A stretch of 64,000 nucleotides of DNA from Trichoplax sp. H2. Lineage: Eukaryota > Placozoa > Uniplacotomia > Trichoplacea. The DNA is taken from NCBI GenBank assembly GCA_003344405.1, contig NOWV01000208.1:1-64000 (forward strand), read 5' to 3'. This document shows, one piece after another, positions 47,811 to 60,417 of this stretch. Position 1 is the stretch's first letter; each line of letters starts with the position of its first letter. Made by a program: the position numbers and the translations under genes. The notes below the pieces were generated by a model, which had not been told where the DNA came from, did no database searches, and worked only from the letters and a program-made list of their open reading frames with translations.

Positions 47811-47971
47811 AGTGTTTAACGTAAAATACGAGGCGTTTAAGTCTTTGTGTAGTCTGCTAGTAGAGCAAAAGTGTTTGTGATAGTGCAGATATCGTTCCTT
47901 GATACGTGGTTCAAGGAATTGACTTATTGATTGTATATTGCGTTATCTTGTTGCAAAGCTGTTTTGTAACA
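47811..47971 (+). mobile_element. Family 1 LTR 3' end, inverted relative to 45969-46584
   Basis: It runs from AGTGTTTAACGTAAAATACGA to GCTGTTTTGTAACA and is followed by GTAAT at 47972-47976, the partner of GTAAT at 45964-45968. Both outer ends of the insertion are therefore LTR 3' ends in opposite orientation. Confidence 0.85.
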
Positions 47972-47976
47972 GTAAT

Positions 47977-49249
47977 GTATAAGTAGCAGTGATCAAATAT
48001 ACAATAAAAGTGCTGCCTAGCCGTAAATTTGCCTAAGATTTGTAACATATGAAGTAGAAATTTATGTGGTATACCTTTGTATGAAATTTTAGTACCATTG
48101 CTGGCCTATACCTATGAAAGTGTCCTTGGAAGGTCAGTAAAGCTAGAAAGCCATTTATAAAAAGTTGCCGTTAATGGATACCGTTGTAGAAGACTGGTGT
48201 AAGTGACAAAATACGCTAATATTCAAGTAAATAATTAACAACGAGCAACTAAAATAGGGTGTTAGGCGACGGTTGTAGTTAGTTGATAAATTAGTAAATA
48301 CGTAGTGCATTAAATACTAGGTATGAATGCTTAAAATTCTAATAATAAAAATCAAGAAATTAATTCATATTGTGAAGTTCCAAATCAGTTTATTGGTATC
48401 CAGTAAAAGTTATGTTTAAATAAAAATGTGTATCGCCAAGAAATTTTTTTATGATTTCTTACCGAAATATATATCCCTTGGATTTAATTAATGACAGTCT
48501 AAATTTCCGATTAATAAGGCTAATTTAATTATATTACTTGGATATAGCTTTAATATCACTTATCGTGCCATTTCATATCAGTTATGACTGAATCAAAAAT
48601 TATTACCAGCAATTACGTATGGAATGGATAAAGAATTAATACTTATTTGTGAATAAGAATGATAAAGTATTACAACTAGGGCGATTAATTTATGAAATAC
48701 GTTCTTTGATGTATTTTTAGAATAGAACCTGAGATAAGTCATTAAGTCGGCGATATCAGCACCAGATACAAAAATATAATTATAAACCAGGTAAAAGTAT
48801 GAGGGGAACGTTTGAAAAGGGTTAAGATCAGAGTTATGGTCTTATAATTGGAAGAAAAAAGATTTAATTATCACTATAGATGCAGCTGGAATAAGGTAGA
48901 TGCACCATACAGCACTTTTAAGAATGATTTGACATGTACAATATTAAATTTTTACATTTATTGAATCGCAATTTTTTTTGTACAGACGTACTAGTAATTC
49001 AGTAAGCAATCAATGTTACCTGATTGATAGAGAGTATAATAGTAGATTTAGATCGTTAATCATTGACTTGATTAATTATTAATCCTTAAATATTGGCAGG
49101 TTAGCTTGTTAATGGAATTTCCATGCAACCGACATCTATTAAATTAATTTGAATTTTACAATGGTACATATGACCCTTTTTCCAAATAAAATTAGTCAAA
49201 ATTGAGTCATTCTTCTATAAATTAAAGGATGAAATGCAATTAGAAGATT
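47977..49249. other. Right flank of LTR insertion and spacer
   Basis: 47977-48130 is the native right flank, repeated at 47636-47790. The rest is AT-rich spacer with nothing recognised. Confidence 0.5.
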
Positions 49250-50243
49250 GAATTCTACGACAGCAAGATGCTTTACAAGGTAAAGTCTTCGCAATGTTTA
49301 GTTCATACAAAAGTAAAGAATTGGATTTTGTAAACAAGCTAAGTAGGTAAGAACATATCAAAATAGTGCTAGTTTAGCTTGTGGTGAAGAAATACTGGAT
49401 AAGAAATTCGCGAAACTTTTACCAGATAAAGTAATAAATAACGTGAACGATAAATAAAGGCGAAGCTACAAAAAGAAATATTCAAGTAACGACAGATAAC
49501 ATTTTAATCAGCTTGATATGAAGCTTATTACTCTGTGTGAAGATGGATGAATTCCAACGATTGTGAGTTCTGCTGAATAATCTAGCGATAGTTTTGGCAT
49601 ATATGATAACAATTACAATTAGCGGTATAACATAGCCAATAATGCTAAACAAGCTAAAGTATGTAATATTAAATATCTCGCTAATATTATTGATATCGCA
49701 TATCCTAAGTCTCGCTGTATTAACGTTAGCTAAAACTAGAATTGGTATTCCTACTATTGCAGCAATGAACCACATTGATCCAACGGCAATAATTAATTTA
49801 TTTCTAGTATTATACAAGGGTCGTTTGTGATTTCGTGTAGCGATGATAAAATAGCGATCGATGCTGATAGCGCTTAAGATTAAGGTAGAAGAAATTAAAC
49901 AAGTTAAATTTATAAAAAAATATCAATTTGCAAGCTATAGTCGAAAACAAATTTGGCATTTCTGTCATAGATAGGACTCCATTAAGTTATGACATTAGTA
50001 ATCCAGTTAAAAGAATCATTCCATCTGAAATAGCCATGTTAAAGATTAAGTGAAATCTTAGTGTATGAAATCTTTTCGTCTCGATAATCGCCTTGCAAAT
50101 CAAGCCGGTGGTAGTACAGCCAAGTGATGTAATGACGAGCATAGAAGGCACAGTAAATGAAGGATTAATATCTCTGATACTACTATTGCTAGCGATATGC
50201 AAAGTCCTACGGTTATGTTTCTCCCGTATACATTTGAAGACAT
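49250..50243 (-). pseudogene. GPCR pseudogene, nearly full length with several breaks
   Basis: From the ATG at 50243 (MSSNVYGRNITVG) a frame change leads to TM1 and TM2 (FHTLRFHLIFNMAISDG). A stop and a shift follow near TM3; the DRY region reads SIDRYFII near 49855. TM4-TM6 are open from about 49817, with CDINN in the second extracellular loop. A TGA lies after LSVVT in TM6 (49482), further stops follow, and TM7 (ACLQNPILYFCMN) is near 49330. The order of all helices is kept, so it is a recently dead single-exon receptor of the 53/62-kb type. The unit around it is duplicated at 58.4 kb. Confidence 0.88.
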
Positions 50244-53179
50244 CTTCGTACCGGTAATTTGCTTATTACAATTATTAGTAGTCCTCATAAAATTAGTAAC
50301 AGTAGATACTTGAAATGAAATTTATTGAGGTAGCATTATGGAATAACCATTCCGGAAGTAAATGGATTGAGTTATGGAATTTGGAGGTGTTGGGGGCATA
50401 CTTGGCTGTTGCAGCCTTAGCATTAGTACAGATTCTAAGACCCAGGTTTCTTTGTCGTGGACTGAAAACGACAGGAAGGTGTTTATACTGTCTGTGCATA
50501 TCTTGGTATTATATTGGTTGATCAGATTATACTCTCTTCGTCAATAGGTACTTGAGCTACTACACATCACCGTAGTAACGTCATTGATCTGAAATTTATT
50601 TCTTCGTATAGCTTAATAGTAATTAAGAAATTGATTTGATTGCAGTCATTTATTAAGGTCAACATTACATATTTTAACAGAGGTCCCTACGTCTACATTT
50701 TCCTGTATTTGTTCATTATCAGAATATAATGTTTAATAATCCTAATTACCTTCCTTTCAAGTAAACACGAACATTTGTGTAGAATACCATACATTATTTT
50801 TAATTTACTTATCTACTTTAATTTAGGAATTTCCATAACATAAACACTAGCTAAATTTGCTTTTTGATACAGGTATAACAATATCCTGTCATAGCCGTAA
50901 AAGTTATGAAAATATCAATCCTTTTTTCTCATAATTGAATTATGAATACGAAATAGATAATAATATTTTTCATCCTTTGATAAAAAATATGTTCTATATA
51001 AATGCCATCGCTAAATTTTCCTAGGATACAAGTAATTGCATTGATATTGAATGACTTGTTATAAACCTAATTTAAACCTATCGTTAACATTAATAATGAT
51101 AAAAATATCAATAATAACAACCTAATTCACTTAGTCTTGAATTTTTGTCGCCTAATTTGGATACAAAATGTAGTGAAAGAACCCCTAACCGCAGATTTGT
51201 AATGCGATTACTTAAAATATGAGCTCTTAAAGATGTGTCCTAAATAGTAAAAGCCATTTTATTGACTTTCAAAATTACATTTATTGCGTTCGTCTGTAAG
51301 AGAGCAAATCCAATTTCTTTCCCTCACATAAACAGTTGCAATTGGCTAAGATAAACTGAATAATCGACATAAGCTTAAGCCTCTATAATTACAATTCCAT
51401 ACAACTTTTGAAGTAACAATCAAATGCTCCGCTACAAAGGTTATATTGCTACTAATTTCTGAATGAATACTTTCGATTCTAACGCCATGGCTAAAAACAA
51501 TTTAATTTACTCAAGTCGAATCAGTTTATTTAAAGGTGTACAAATAATTGATGGTATTTCTTGCGATATTCGAACTGAAACGAGTCTTTTTCAACTATAT
51601 TTATACAAATCTCACATGTAAATCTGTATCAATAATAATATATTTAAACAAATGAAATTCATATACATCGTATATCAAGTTGATTATCGGCCTATTTAAT
51701 ATTTATACGATGATTTAAAAATAGTTTTAATCTGTCAAGTAAGGATGAATACGTAAAGATGATAGAAATGTCAGAGATTGCCTTAACATTGAGAAAAAGC
51801 TTATTTCACTCTATCCTAGTTCTCGTATTCCGTTGAATTTTGGGCGGTAATAAATTATGAATAGTCCTAAATTTAAATCTTTAAATTAAATTGAAAATAA
51901 AAGAGAGTTTAGTACATGAAAGCTATAAAATCTATTAGAAAGGATATACCAACAAAAGATTATTTCAATATATGAAACTTTTAAAATGGAAGGTCGTTAT
52001 CGACTTTAGAACCGCCTAAGTCGTTACATTAAAAAGTGTTTCCATGAAAGCCTCTAAACACTAAGCTTAAGTAGTAGATACGCTGCCATGTTGTTTGTGC
52101 GCGTGCAGTGCGATGACATCTTATGCCCAATGGTGCAATTAGTGTACTTCATTCTACCATTTTTTGCCGAGGCTATGGTAAAGGAAAAATAAACGACGTA
52201 GCGAGCGATATTATAATATAACTTTTATGTATTTTCTAGTCAGGCAATGCCGGGAAGCTGTTGCTACTATCTTTGTATATTACTATTTAAATAAGATAAA
52301 GAAAATTTATTTCATTGTTATAAGAATTAAGTCTCTGTTAAACTACTCAAATAGACACATTGAAATGACAATAAAATTTAAATAATTGAAAGAAAGTTAG
52401 TTTATTACTTTATAGGACTTCGAAGCAACGCTTAACTAAATCAAGTAGGGTATCTACCAATGCGTGTGCTATAATTCTATTCCCAGCAATCCTTAATTAT
52501 AACCAAAAACGAGCTTTTTCGATAACTCCCTTACTTAATGTCCTAATTAGCAGTTGCTTAAATCAATACTTCTTAATTTAGTTCAACATATAATGTAGTA
52601 ATTCTTCTTGAATTAACGATTTATATCAGTCATAGGGCAATAATGTAATTGTCACTCTAGGTGTAATCTTCTTACTAGTCGTTAACAAGATTGCTGTTTC
52701 AAACAAATTATTAAATTTCTTTAATGGACTTACATTGTTTATAATAAAAATTTAAATTCTACATCCATTATAATTCTCTACAACTATTTATTTGGCGTGC
52801 AGTAAAGAGTTACATAAAATTAATTAGAAATAATATCCCTCACAAAACAAAAAAATTAAGAGTAAAACTGTAATTGTATCATTACACTCATTATGACAAA
52901 GTCCTACGGCATATTCCTATGTAATTACTATGAAACCGTTTAAAACAATTTGATATAGTGACTGAATTTCTCATTAATGCTGAAAGTATTTATTATAGTT
53001 ATTGATGTGCAGTTCTGTAAGATCTGATAATAGTCCTTGTATTACTATCTACATAAAGAAAATAAAATCTTCCAAATGAGATCCTGTTCATGTTCCTAAT
53101 TTTCAATCGAGCCTTAAGGTTAACCATGGTACCAGAAATAATTACAGGCATAGAGAGAATAATATCATACTCTATCGAA
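50244..53179. other. Spacer shared with 58.85-62.3 kb (segmental duplication)
   Basis: Blocks at about 50290-51150 match 58920-59670, and 51590-51830 match 61370-61610. A dispersed repeat C copy sits at 51174-51450. No further gene is seen; open frames at 50293-50521 lie on opposite strands over the same bases and are probably chance. Confidence 0.5.
51174..51450. repeat. Dispersed repeat family C, copy 2
   Basis: Contains CTTTCCCTCACATAAACAGTTGCAATTGGCTAAGATAAACTGAATAATCG and ACAATTCCATACAACTT blocks in the same order as the 8.65-kb and 59.7-kb copies. Confidence 0.65.
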
Positions 53180-54208
53180 TTAATTAGCTGGCGCTACATG
53201 AATGGTAGGTTGAAGTCGAACGTAGCATTGCGATTTACAAGTTAAAGCTTGTCTTAATGTTGAATTCATGAAGAAATAAATAATTGGATTTAGTAAACTA
53301 GATAAATATAAGGCAATAAAACAAATTTGTAAAATTTGAGCCTGAGATCGAGATAGACTAAGCATGTAGTTAAATGCGCTTTTACCCGATAGAGCTATAA
53401 TAATATAAATTATGAATAAAGGGCCAGCTAACAAAAAAAATATTACGGTCACGATAGACAACGTTTTGATGAGTTTAATATGATGTTTTCTAGTCAATTC
53501 AAAAGCTGATAAATTCCTTTGTTTACTGATTCCTTTTGCTAGTACAACAATTATTTTAGTATACATGATGATAACTGTAATCGCCGGTATCATGTAAGCT
53601 ACAATAAAAAGAATGATAAAATAAGTTCCGTTAAATGTTCTACTTATATTCTTGATATCGCATATTGGCGATGATGGAAAAACTGTCATTAAAACTCCGA
53701 ATGGTAATGCTACAATAGCAGCAATCAGCCAGATTAATCCAACAAGGATATTTAATTTCTTGTTAGAATTAAAAAGAGTTCGTCGGCGACTTTTCGTTGT
53801 TAAAATAAAAGTTCGATCAATACTGATAGCGCTTAAGGTCAATGTCGATGTAATCACACCACATATACTCGTAAAGCCAATTAATTTGCAAGCTATAGTT
53901 GCGGATATTACTGAAACTGCCATACTAGACATAATTGCATTTATTATTGTTGACGCTAATCCGGTGACGAGAATTATACAATCTGATATAGCCATATTAA
54001 CGACTAAACAAAATGTTGGTGTATGAAGCCTTTTTGTTTTGGCAGTAGCCCAACAAATTAATCCATTTGTAATAAGCCCAAACAAAGTGAATCCTGATAG
54101 AACTATGGGAGGAAAAGATAACGATACAGGGCTATTACTTCCATTACTAAAGGAAGTCGAAAGGTTTGCGGATGCTATTTTGGAATTTGAGACGGTAGAT
54201 CCTTCCAT
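53180..54208 (-). CDS. Class A GPCR with DRT box, intronless, 342 aa
   Basis: Seven-helix receptor with unknown ligand. N48 (LITNGL) is in TM1, LHTPTFCLVVNMAISDC leads to D76 in TM2, C107 tops TM3, and DRT (131-133) replaces DRY. W160 is in TM4, C183 (PICD) in the second extracellular loop, P208 in TM5 and P263 (LAGPLF) in TM6. NPIIY is at 307-311, then FMNSTLRQAL. Sequons N15 and N22 lie in a Ser-rich N-terminus. The 62-kb gene has the same length and is collinear over its full length, with matching motif positions. The duplicated flanks show they arose by a segmental duplication of about 9 kb spacing. Confidence 0.93.
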   Translation of the reverse strand: MEGSTVSNSKIASANLSTSFSNGSNSPVSLSFPPIVLSGFTLFGLITNGLICWATAKTKRLHTPTFCLVVNMAISDCIILVTGLASTIINAIMSSMAVSVISATIACKLIGFTSICGVITSTLTLSAISIDRTFILTTKSRRRTLFNSNKKLNILVGLIWLIAAIVALPFGVLMTVFPSSPICDIKNISRTFNGTYFIILFIVAYMIPAITVIIMYTKIIVVLAKGISKQRNLSAFELTRKHHIKLIKTLSIVTVIFFLLAGPLFIIYIIIALSGKSAFNYMLSLSRSQAQILQICFIALYLSSLLNPIIYFFMNSTLRQALTCKSQCYVRLQPTIHVAPAN

Positions 54209-56006
54209 ATTTCTCTATAACCTATAATACTTGCAGCGTAATACATAAAGCAGGTAAATCATAAATTAATTTATGTCAGCCGAACTTCAACCTATCATAT
54301 TAAAGCAGCCGAACTTCAACCGACATTTTTTAAAGAGGCGTGGGCAAGGCAAATAATAAACTGCAAAATTATGAAATAATTAAATGAAAAAATAAACAAA
54401 TAACTGGAGAATTTACTGCACTGTGCTACACTTGCTTTTGCTTATTCACTCATTTGTTCTCATTATTTAGCGCTTTTCTATACCACATTAAACTAATGCA
54501 AATTAAAATCATGGTTCAATATAATCATAAAATATTTTAATAGGTGTGATACAGCTTTTTTTATCTGTAAAATTACTGTATGATTAATTAACTTGCTTTT
54601 AATATTACTTAGGCTTTAAAATTGCCATTTAGCTCTGCCTCATCATGATTTTTAAATCTGTTATCTACGCTAATTTATCAGTATAGTTGATTTAATGTGA
54701 TTATAATAATATATATTAAAAAAGACCATTTTAATCTAAATAAGATTGGTTTACTTCGTAAGTATAGTAATTAGAGCTAGTTTTACCTTATTATTAATTT
54801 ATGGAATAAATAATAATTTTCAAAATTAGTACAACTATTTTACGTTTCTGTGTAATGCTTGGGTCTTACAACCCCTTAGGCTCGCAATCGTCTAGCTTAA
54901 AATCTGAGTTGATACAATGGAGAAAATCTTTAAAGTGACACAAGATTTAGTAAATACCGTGTTTAACCTTAAAAAGTATCGTTTATCAACAGAACCCTGG
55001 ACAAGAGAAGAATCCGCGTTTCTTCCATCATAATAACTGTCGAAAGTGTGTAAGATAAGCCGGAGAATCGAGTTTATCTCAACGATAACAATTCCATATT
55101 ATCTAATAGTTACAGTAAGACATTACACGAAAACATCACCTTGTATAGCCGTCTACTGCTGCCTTTTACGCAAATACAGTGAGTTGTATAAGTACACCGT
55201 TTTATTGTCAGCAATCATGTAAATACCTAATAAGCATAGTAGACTATTCTATTTCTTAATGCTACCGTACTTCAATTACTACTGTAATATGCTGAAACTG
55301 CTACGTTCTGCGTAATGAAGGGATTTTTATTCTCTGAGGTTCGTATTTCAGCAATACTAAAATTCGAGTTATTAAAATTAAGCAAACCTACATCGTAAGG
55401 TATTCGAAATGGTTAGAACGGCAGTTATTTAACTTTAAAAATAACTGTAGTGTGTTTACTATGAATATGACTATCGATAACCAATTTTTTCTTTCCTCCA
55501 TAAGACTAATTAAAATCGAGTACATTGAACTGAATAATCGGCTTAAACTCTACTACAACAGTTTCTCTCGGCTTATATAAACTTAATCCAACATTCCCAT
55601 TTAAAGCTCTATTCAGTATTAAAGAATTATATTAGTATTTTGCTCGTTGACGGAACTTTACTCTAACTGTCTATTAAGATCTTTTACGTTCATGATGCAA
55701 ATAATACAAGCAAGAGGTTACTTTTTGCCTGCTATCGTCTATAAACATTATATTAAATAAAGCTATGTAGGAATATAGGCAATAGACTACATAAAAGAGC
55801 GGTAGGCTGGTAGATCGGTAGACTTGAAGATTCCTAATAATTATATACTGATTTATTTCTTATCTACAGATCAATGCTTATCGATTATGAAATATATGGG
55901 GCAAATTTAGATTGATTGTATCATTGTTACAATAGTAACACTAGCAAATATTATATTTTGGAAAGATTTTAAGTTCAAGCCCTAAAGCTTTACATTTATA
56001 GTTTTT
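54209..56006. other. Spacer with dispersed repeat C copies
   Basis: Repeat C-like blocks lie at about 54855-55110 (gtcttacaaccccttaggctcgcaatcg; agccggagaatcgagtt) and 55315-55580 (ctgaggttcgtatttcagcaa; ctgaataatcggctt). No gene is recognised. Confidence 0.5.
54855..55580. repeat. Dispersed repeat family C, copies 3 and 4
   Basis: Two diverged copies lie in tandem, recognised by the TTCG(C/T)AAT..CTCAAA-type block followed by the TAA(A)C(T/C)G(A/G)ATAATCG(G/A)CTT block. Boundaries are approximate. Confidence 0.5.
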
Positions 56007-56635
56007 TGTGACAGTGTTATATACAGTACTAAAGTAGAAATATTTATGTCAGGATAATTTTGCTAGCTTATTTTTATTTATTTAACTTCTAATTTGGATA
56101 TACTGTCTTTTAATATAGCACTGGCTTTTTATGACATTGACACACATATACATATATTGAAATTAATCGTTATATTAGGGAATGCCAATTATCTACTTAC
56201 AGTTCGAATTATTGCGATTGTAACTTACTATTAGTAGATTGTAAATTATCGCAGAAATGTTCCGTGATAGGATATATCGTAATCTGACTATTCTGTATTA
56301 GTCATTAGATGTCTAAGTACATAATTGCTGTTGTCTGCATTAGGGAGCGGTAGCTAAATTAATGTCTAATTCAGTGAATGATTCCAAAGTTAATCGTACT
56401 AACTATGTATCAAGGACTATTGCGGAAGAGTATATAAATGCTGTAAATTGTGTAAAAAAAGTTAGTTCTTAAACTAAGTGTTTAACGTAAAATACGAGAC
56501 GTCTAAGTCTTTGTGTAGTCTGCTAGTAGAGCAAAAGTGTTCCCAATAGTACAGATATCGTTCCTTGATACATGGTTCAAGGAATTGAATTATTGATCGT
56601 ACATTACATTATCTTGTTGCAAGCTTTTTGTGATA
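56007..56635 (+). mobile_element. Solo LTR (family 1), diverged
   Basis: It starts TGTGACAGTGTTATATACAG and ends TTGCAAGCTTTTTGTGATA. It aligns along its length with the 33599 copy (shared TAGCACTG..TTTTTATGAC, TGTTCCGTGATAGGA and CGTAAAATACGAGACGTCTAAG). Flanks TTTTT and CTTTC do not give a clear target duplication, and substitutions are more frequent, so it is an older copy. Confidence 0.82.
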
Positions 56636-58443
56636 CTTTCACTATAATTATGACAGCTATCAATACTTACTAGCTAAACCCGTAGAAATTAATTGGAATA
56701 TATTCTAGTTTTAGGTTAATAGACAGTCAGAATTCGGTTTAATAGCGTGGCATACGTAAAATGACATTAATATGATTTGATAATACAATATGAAGTAAAT
56801 TGAATAATTAAGTAATCACCGTTCTTAAGAATTTTCAGCATGGTAAGGTCTTACTGTAATATATTATTAAATTATCATGCATAAGAAAATATAAGATAAC
56901 ACGCATCGGAAATGGAATGTGGATTGACAAGATCCTCAATTTAAATTTCATAGAATCTTTCAGCATCGTTTTATATTTTAATTAACTTTAAGGATAAGAA
57001 AGATAGCAGTACATTAATAAAAACAGTAAATAATTATTTGATTATCAAATAGGAAATATATTCAATAATAATTCGCATAGCCATGTAGAATAGCAGGTAT
57101 GAGTCATTTTCTACTTCAACATCAACAATTCTGATCGAATTAATCTTGGAGTAGTATTGGTAGTACAAAAAAATTAAATTTACTAAATTAAATTGAACTT
57201 CCAACAATTGAAGTCCAAATAAAATAAATTAGGGGAACAACACCAGTTTTTTATAACTTTAACAACAATCTTAGCAAAACTTCTTAAAATGAATAATAAA
57301 ATACGGGCAAAACTGCCCCTGCCCAAACGAAGCAAACTATCAATTAATGAGATAATTCACGATTATCCACGAGTTTTCTTGTCTTCTCTAACTTCAACTC
57401 CACTAAATGACTGAACTACGCTATCTTTGATATGCTACGCTGAGCATTTGATGATAGTAGACTATCATTCTAAAGTAATTCAAATTAAACTAGCAATCAA
57501 ACGCACATGATAAGATAAATTATACCCTAGACTCCCTAAAACTACTAAATTAATATTAAGTGTAGTTTAGCTTTAAACTGTACATTTCTTCAGTATACGC
57601 TAAAGTAAAAGAACAATCTCAGATCAAATGTTTTAGGTTCATACTGTATGAAATTGCAAAAGTAACAGTAACTTCTACTGTAATTAATGATCAAAATTAG
57701 CACACATACTGTGTATTCTATTAACTAAATATATCGCTTGAATTATAAAATCATAATATCTGATTCTTAACAAAAATTATGCTACGGATTATCTTAACTT
57801 CTAACCCGAATAAAGCAATCGGGTTTACAGTATACTAAGATACTAAGTAAAATTTGCTATTATAATCAACCAAATAAGTAATGTTCATTAAGCTAGAATA
57901 ATTCCAAGACTTGAACTTGAAGGAAAATTCTAAAAATCAACCTTCATTACATTGGCAAAAGAGTAGATCTAAATGCTTCCGTTTGCAGCAGCAATATTGC
58001 ATCACTCGATTTGATCTATCTTAAATACTTAATCGATACTTTCGGGTGTAACTAATCAATAAGATTAAGATATTAGATAACTATGTTGATAGATGCCATA
58101 CGGTTCATCCTGGGGAATATTTTAATACGCCACAGAAATAAGTTAGGAAGAGATCTTACAGGAAAGACTGAATAGGATTATACGTAATATTTTAGCTGCA
58201 AATGAAAATGACTTAATTTAGTACCAAATAGATAGGAGTTTCTTGGAAATTGTTCCACGTATGCGTAATAAAGAAACTTCAGCTGTTCTTTAAAATTCAT
58301 AAATTCTACCTTACCTTTTATCATGTTGCCACAAACGAGCTTTGCGGCAAGGTTCACGTAAAACAAGTCTCTAAATTTCTAAAGCTTTAGGGATTCAGTA
58401 TTACTTGACTACTCATAGGAACTTAAACGCAAAGGCATCTAAG
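56636..58443. other. Intergenic spacer, nothing recognised
   Basis: AT-rich spacer. The open frame at 58178-58366 has no family resemblance. Confidence 0.4.
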
Positions 58444-58850
58444 TTACACAACTAGTGGAATGATTTTATTAAATGGTCTATAGAGCTTAAGTAGTATAGA
58501 GAAATTTAAGCGAATTGACTTGATAAAGAATATCAATTTACAACCTATAGTCGAAAACAAATTTGCCATTTCTGTCATGGATAGGACCGTATTAAGTAAT
58601 GGCATTAGTAATCTAGTTAGAAGAATCTGACTATCTAAATTGGCCATATTAAAGACTAAGCGAAATATTGGTGTGTGAGATTTTTGCCTCTTGAGAATCG
58701 CCTTGCAACTCAAGCCGTTGGTAGTACAGCCAAATAACGTAATCATTAGCATAAAAGGCACAGTAATTTAAGGATTGATTTCTCTGATACTTTTATTGCT
58801 AGACGATATGCAAAGTGCTACGGTTGAATTTTTTCCGTATGCATTTGAAG
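58444..58850 (-). pseudogene. GPCR pseudogene fragment, TM1 to early TM3
   Basis: It encodes TM1 (MLMITLFGCTTNGLSC), TM2 (HTPIFRLVFNMANLDS, with SD changed to LD) and the start of TM3 (TIGCKLIF), then loses similarity. It is the duplicate of the 49.25-50.24 kb pseudogene: both share the LLM..L(N)..LSMTEM.NLFSTI.CKLIFF stretch and the sequence upstream. Helices 4-7 are gone, so a deletion followed the duplication. There is no ATG start in place. Confidence 0.85.
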
Positions 58851-59696
58851 ATATCATCGTATCAGTGATCTATTAATAAATTAATTACACATATTTTAAT
58901 TGCTAGTATTCTCATCAATTGAGTAACAGTAAACGCTTGAAATGAATTTATTACGGTAGTATTATGAAATAATCAATCCAGAAGTAGAGGGATTGAGCTA
59001 TGGAATTTAGAAGGTATTATGCATTCTAAGTATGTCTTGGTATTATATTGATTAATTAGATTACACTCTCATCATCAATAAGTATTGGAGCTACTATACT
59101 TTACCGTAGTTACAACATTTAACAGATATTTATTTCTTCATTTCATACAATACCAATTCTGAAATTGATCTAATTACAGTCATCTATTAAAGGAAACATG
59201 CAAGATTAAAAGAAGTCCCTACATCTACCTTGCCCTTTATTAGTCTATTGTGAGAAAATAATATTTATTAATCCTAGATATTGTCCATGCAAGCAAACAC
59301 GGAGATTAGTGTAGGATACTATACTTGATTTCTATTTTGCTTTTCCTTCATTTGTTTAGGAATTGCAAATATTTGAGCACCACCTTAATTTGTTTTTTTA
59401 TTATAGGTATAGCAATATCCTATAATAATACTAGAACTGATAACAACATCAATGTTTTATTTTTTAACTGAATTATAAATATGAAATTAAATAATAATAC
59501 TTTACATCCTTTGATGAATAAAACGTTCTACTTGCATCTCATTGCTAATTTCTTCTAGATTACAAGTAATTGCATTGATATTGAATGAATTATTATAAGA
59601 TATAGTAAACATTAACGGTGATAAAAATGTTAGTAGTAACAACCTAATTAACTAAATCTTGATTACCTCGCCCAATATGAAAGCATAATGCTGCGT

Positions 59697-60075
59697 ATAC
59701 GCTCTTAACCTTAGGTTCGCAATTCGATAACTCAAAATTTGAGCGTTTAAAAATGTGTCACAAACGGTCAAGAACGTGTTATTGACTTTCGAAATAACGT
59801 TTATTGCGCTCATCTGTTGTAGAATAATTCTAATATCTTTCTCTCAAGAAACAGTTGCAATTGGCTAAGATAAACTGGATAATCGGCATATGGTGAAATC
59901 TCTACCATAGCAATACCATACAGCTTATAAATATTACAATATTACATTCAAATACCCCTCTACATAAGAGCCATCAATCACATAAGTACATTGCTTAACA
60001 ACAACATTTAATGATTTAATGAGGCTGCCAGAACGGCCTTACATAGTATAGCTTTACTTTTAAAGCTCATACTAA
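59697..60075. repeat. Dispersed repeat family C, copy 5
   Basis: Best match to the 8.65-kb copy, from TTAGGTTCGCAATTCGATAA to CATCAATCACATAAGTACATTGC and on to gaacggccttacatagtat. Confidence 0.7.
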
Positions 60076-60086
60076 GTCATGTTAAT

Positions 60087-60417
60087 TGTCTGGGAGTAAT
60101 TCCCTATAGTAACTTATACAATTTGTGGAAGGAGCAGTTTACTAGTATGCCCCACAAATGAGTGGGGAAGGTATAAAACGCCGAGCGAATTGCCATTCGT
60201 CGGCAGTAGTCGCTCCGGGCTAAGACGAACTAGTAGAGACTAGAAACCAAATGACTGGTGAATAAAAAGTGCTAGTGGTCTGAAAGAAACCTGAATAGTT
60301 GTGTGACTGTGAGGAAAGAGTTAGTTTTACCCTAGAAGAAGACTTCCAAGTTAGTGGAAGACATACACAATTACTATAGCACCTGACCTAACCAAATCAC
60401 AAGTGGGATTTGTGACA
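60087..60417 (+). mobile_element. Probable LTR or LTR 3' part (family 3)
   Basis: It ends GGGATTTGTGACA like the other LTRs here. A CCCCAC/GTGGGG hairpin (60150-60167) precedes a TATAAAA box (60172). A GC-rich stem (60180-60204) follows, then AATAAA at 60261, the same TATA then AATAAA order as the solo LTRs. The left end (TGTCTGGGAG at 60087) is a guess: no matching target duplication was found. Confidence 0.5.

Noticed and set aside
53652-54227. Plus-strand frames antisense to the 53-kb receptor (and 62946-63452 antisense to the 62-kb one)
   Set aside because: Shadows of the receptor coding strand; no independent features.
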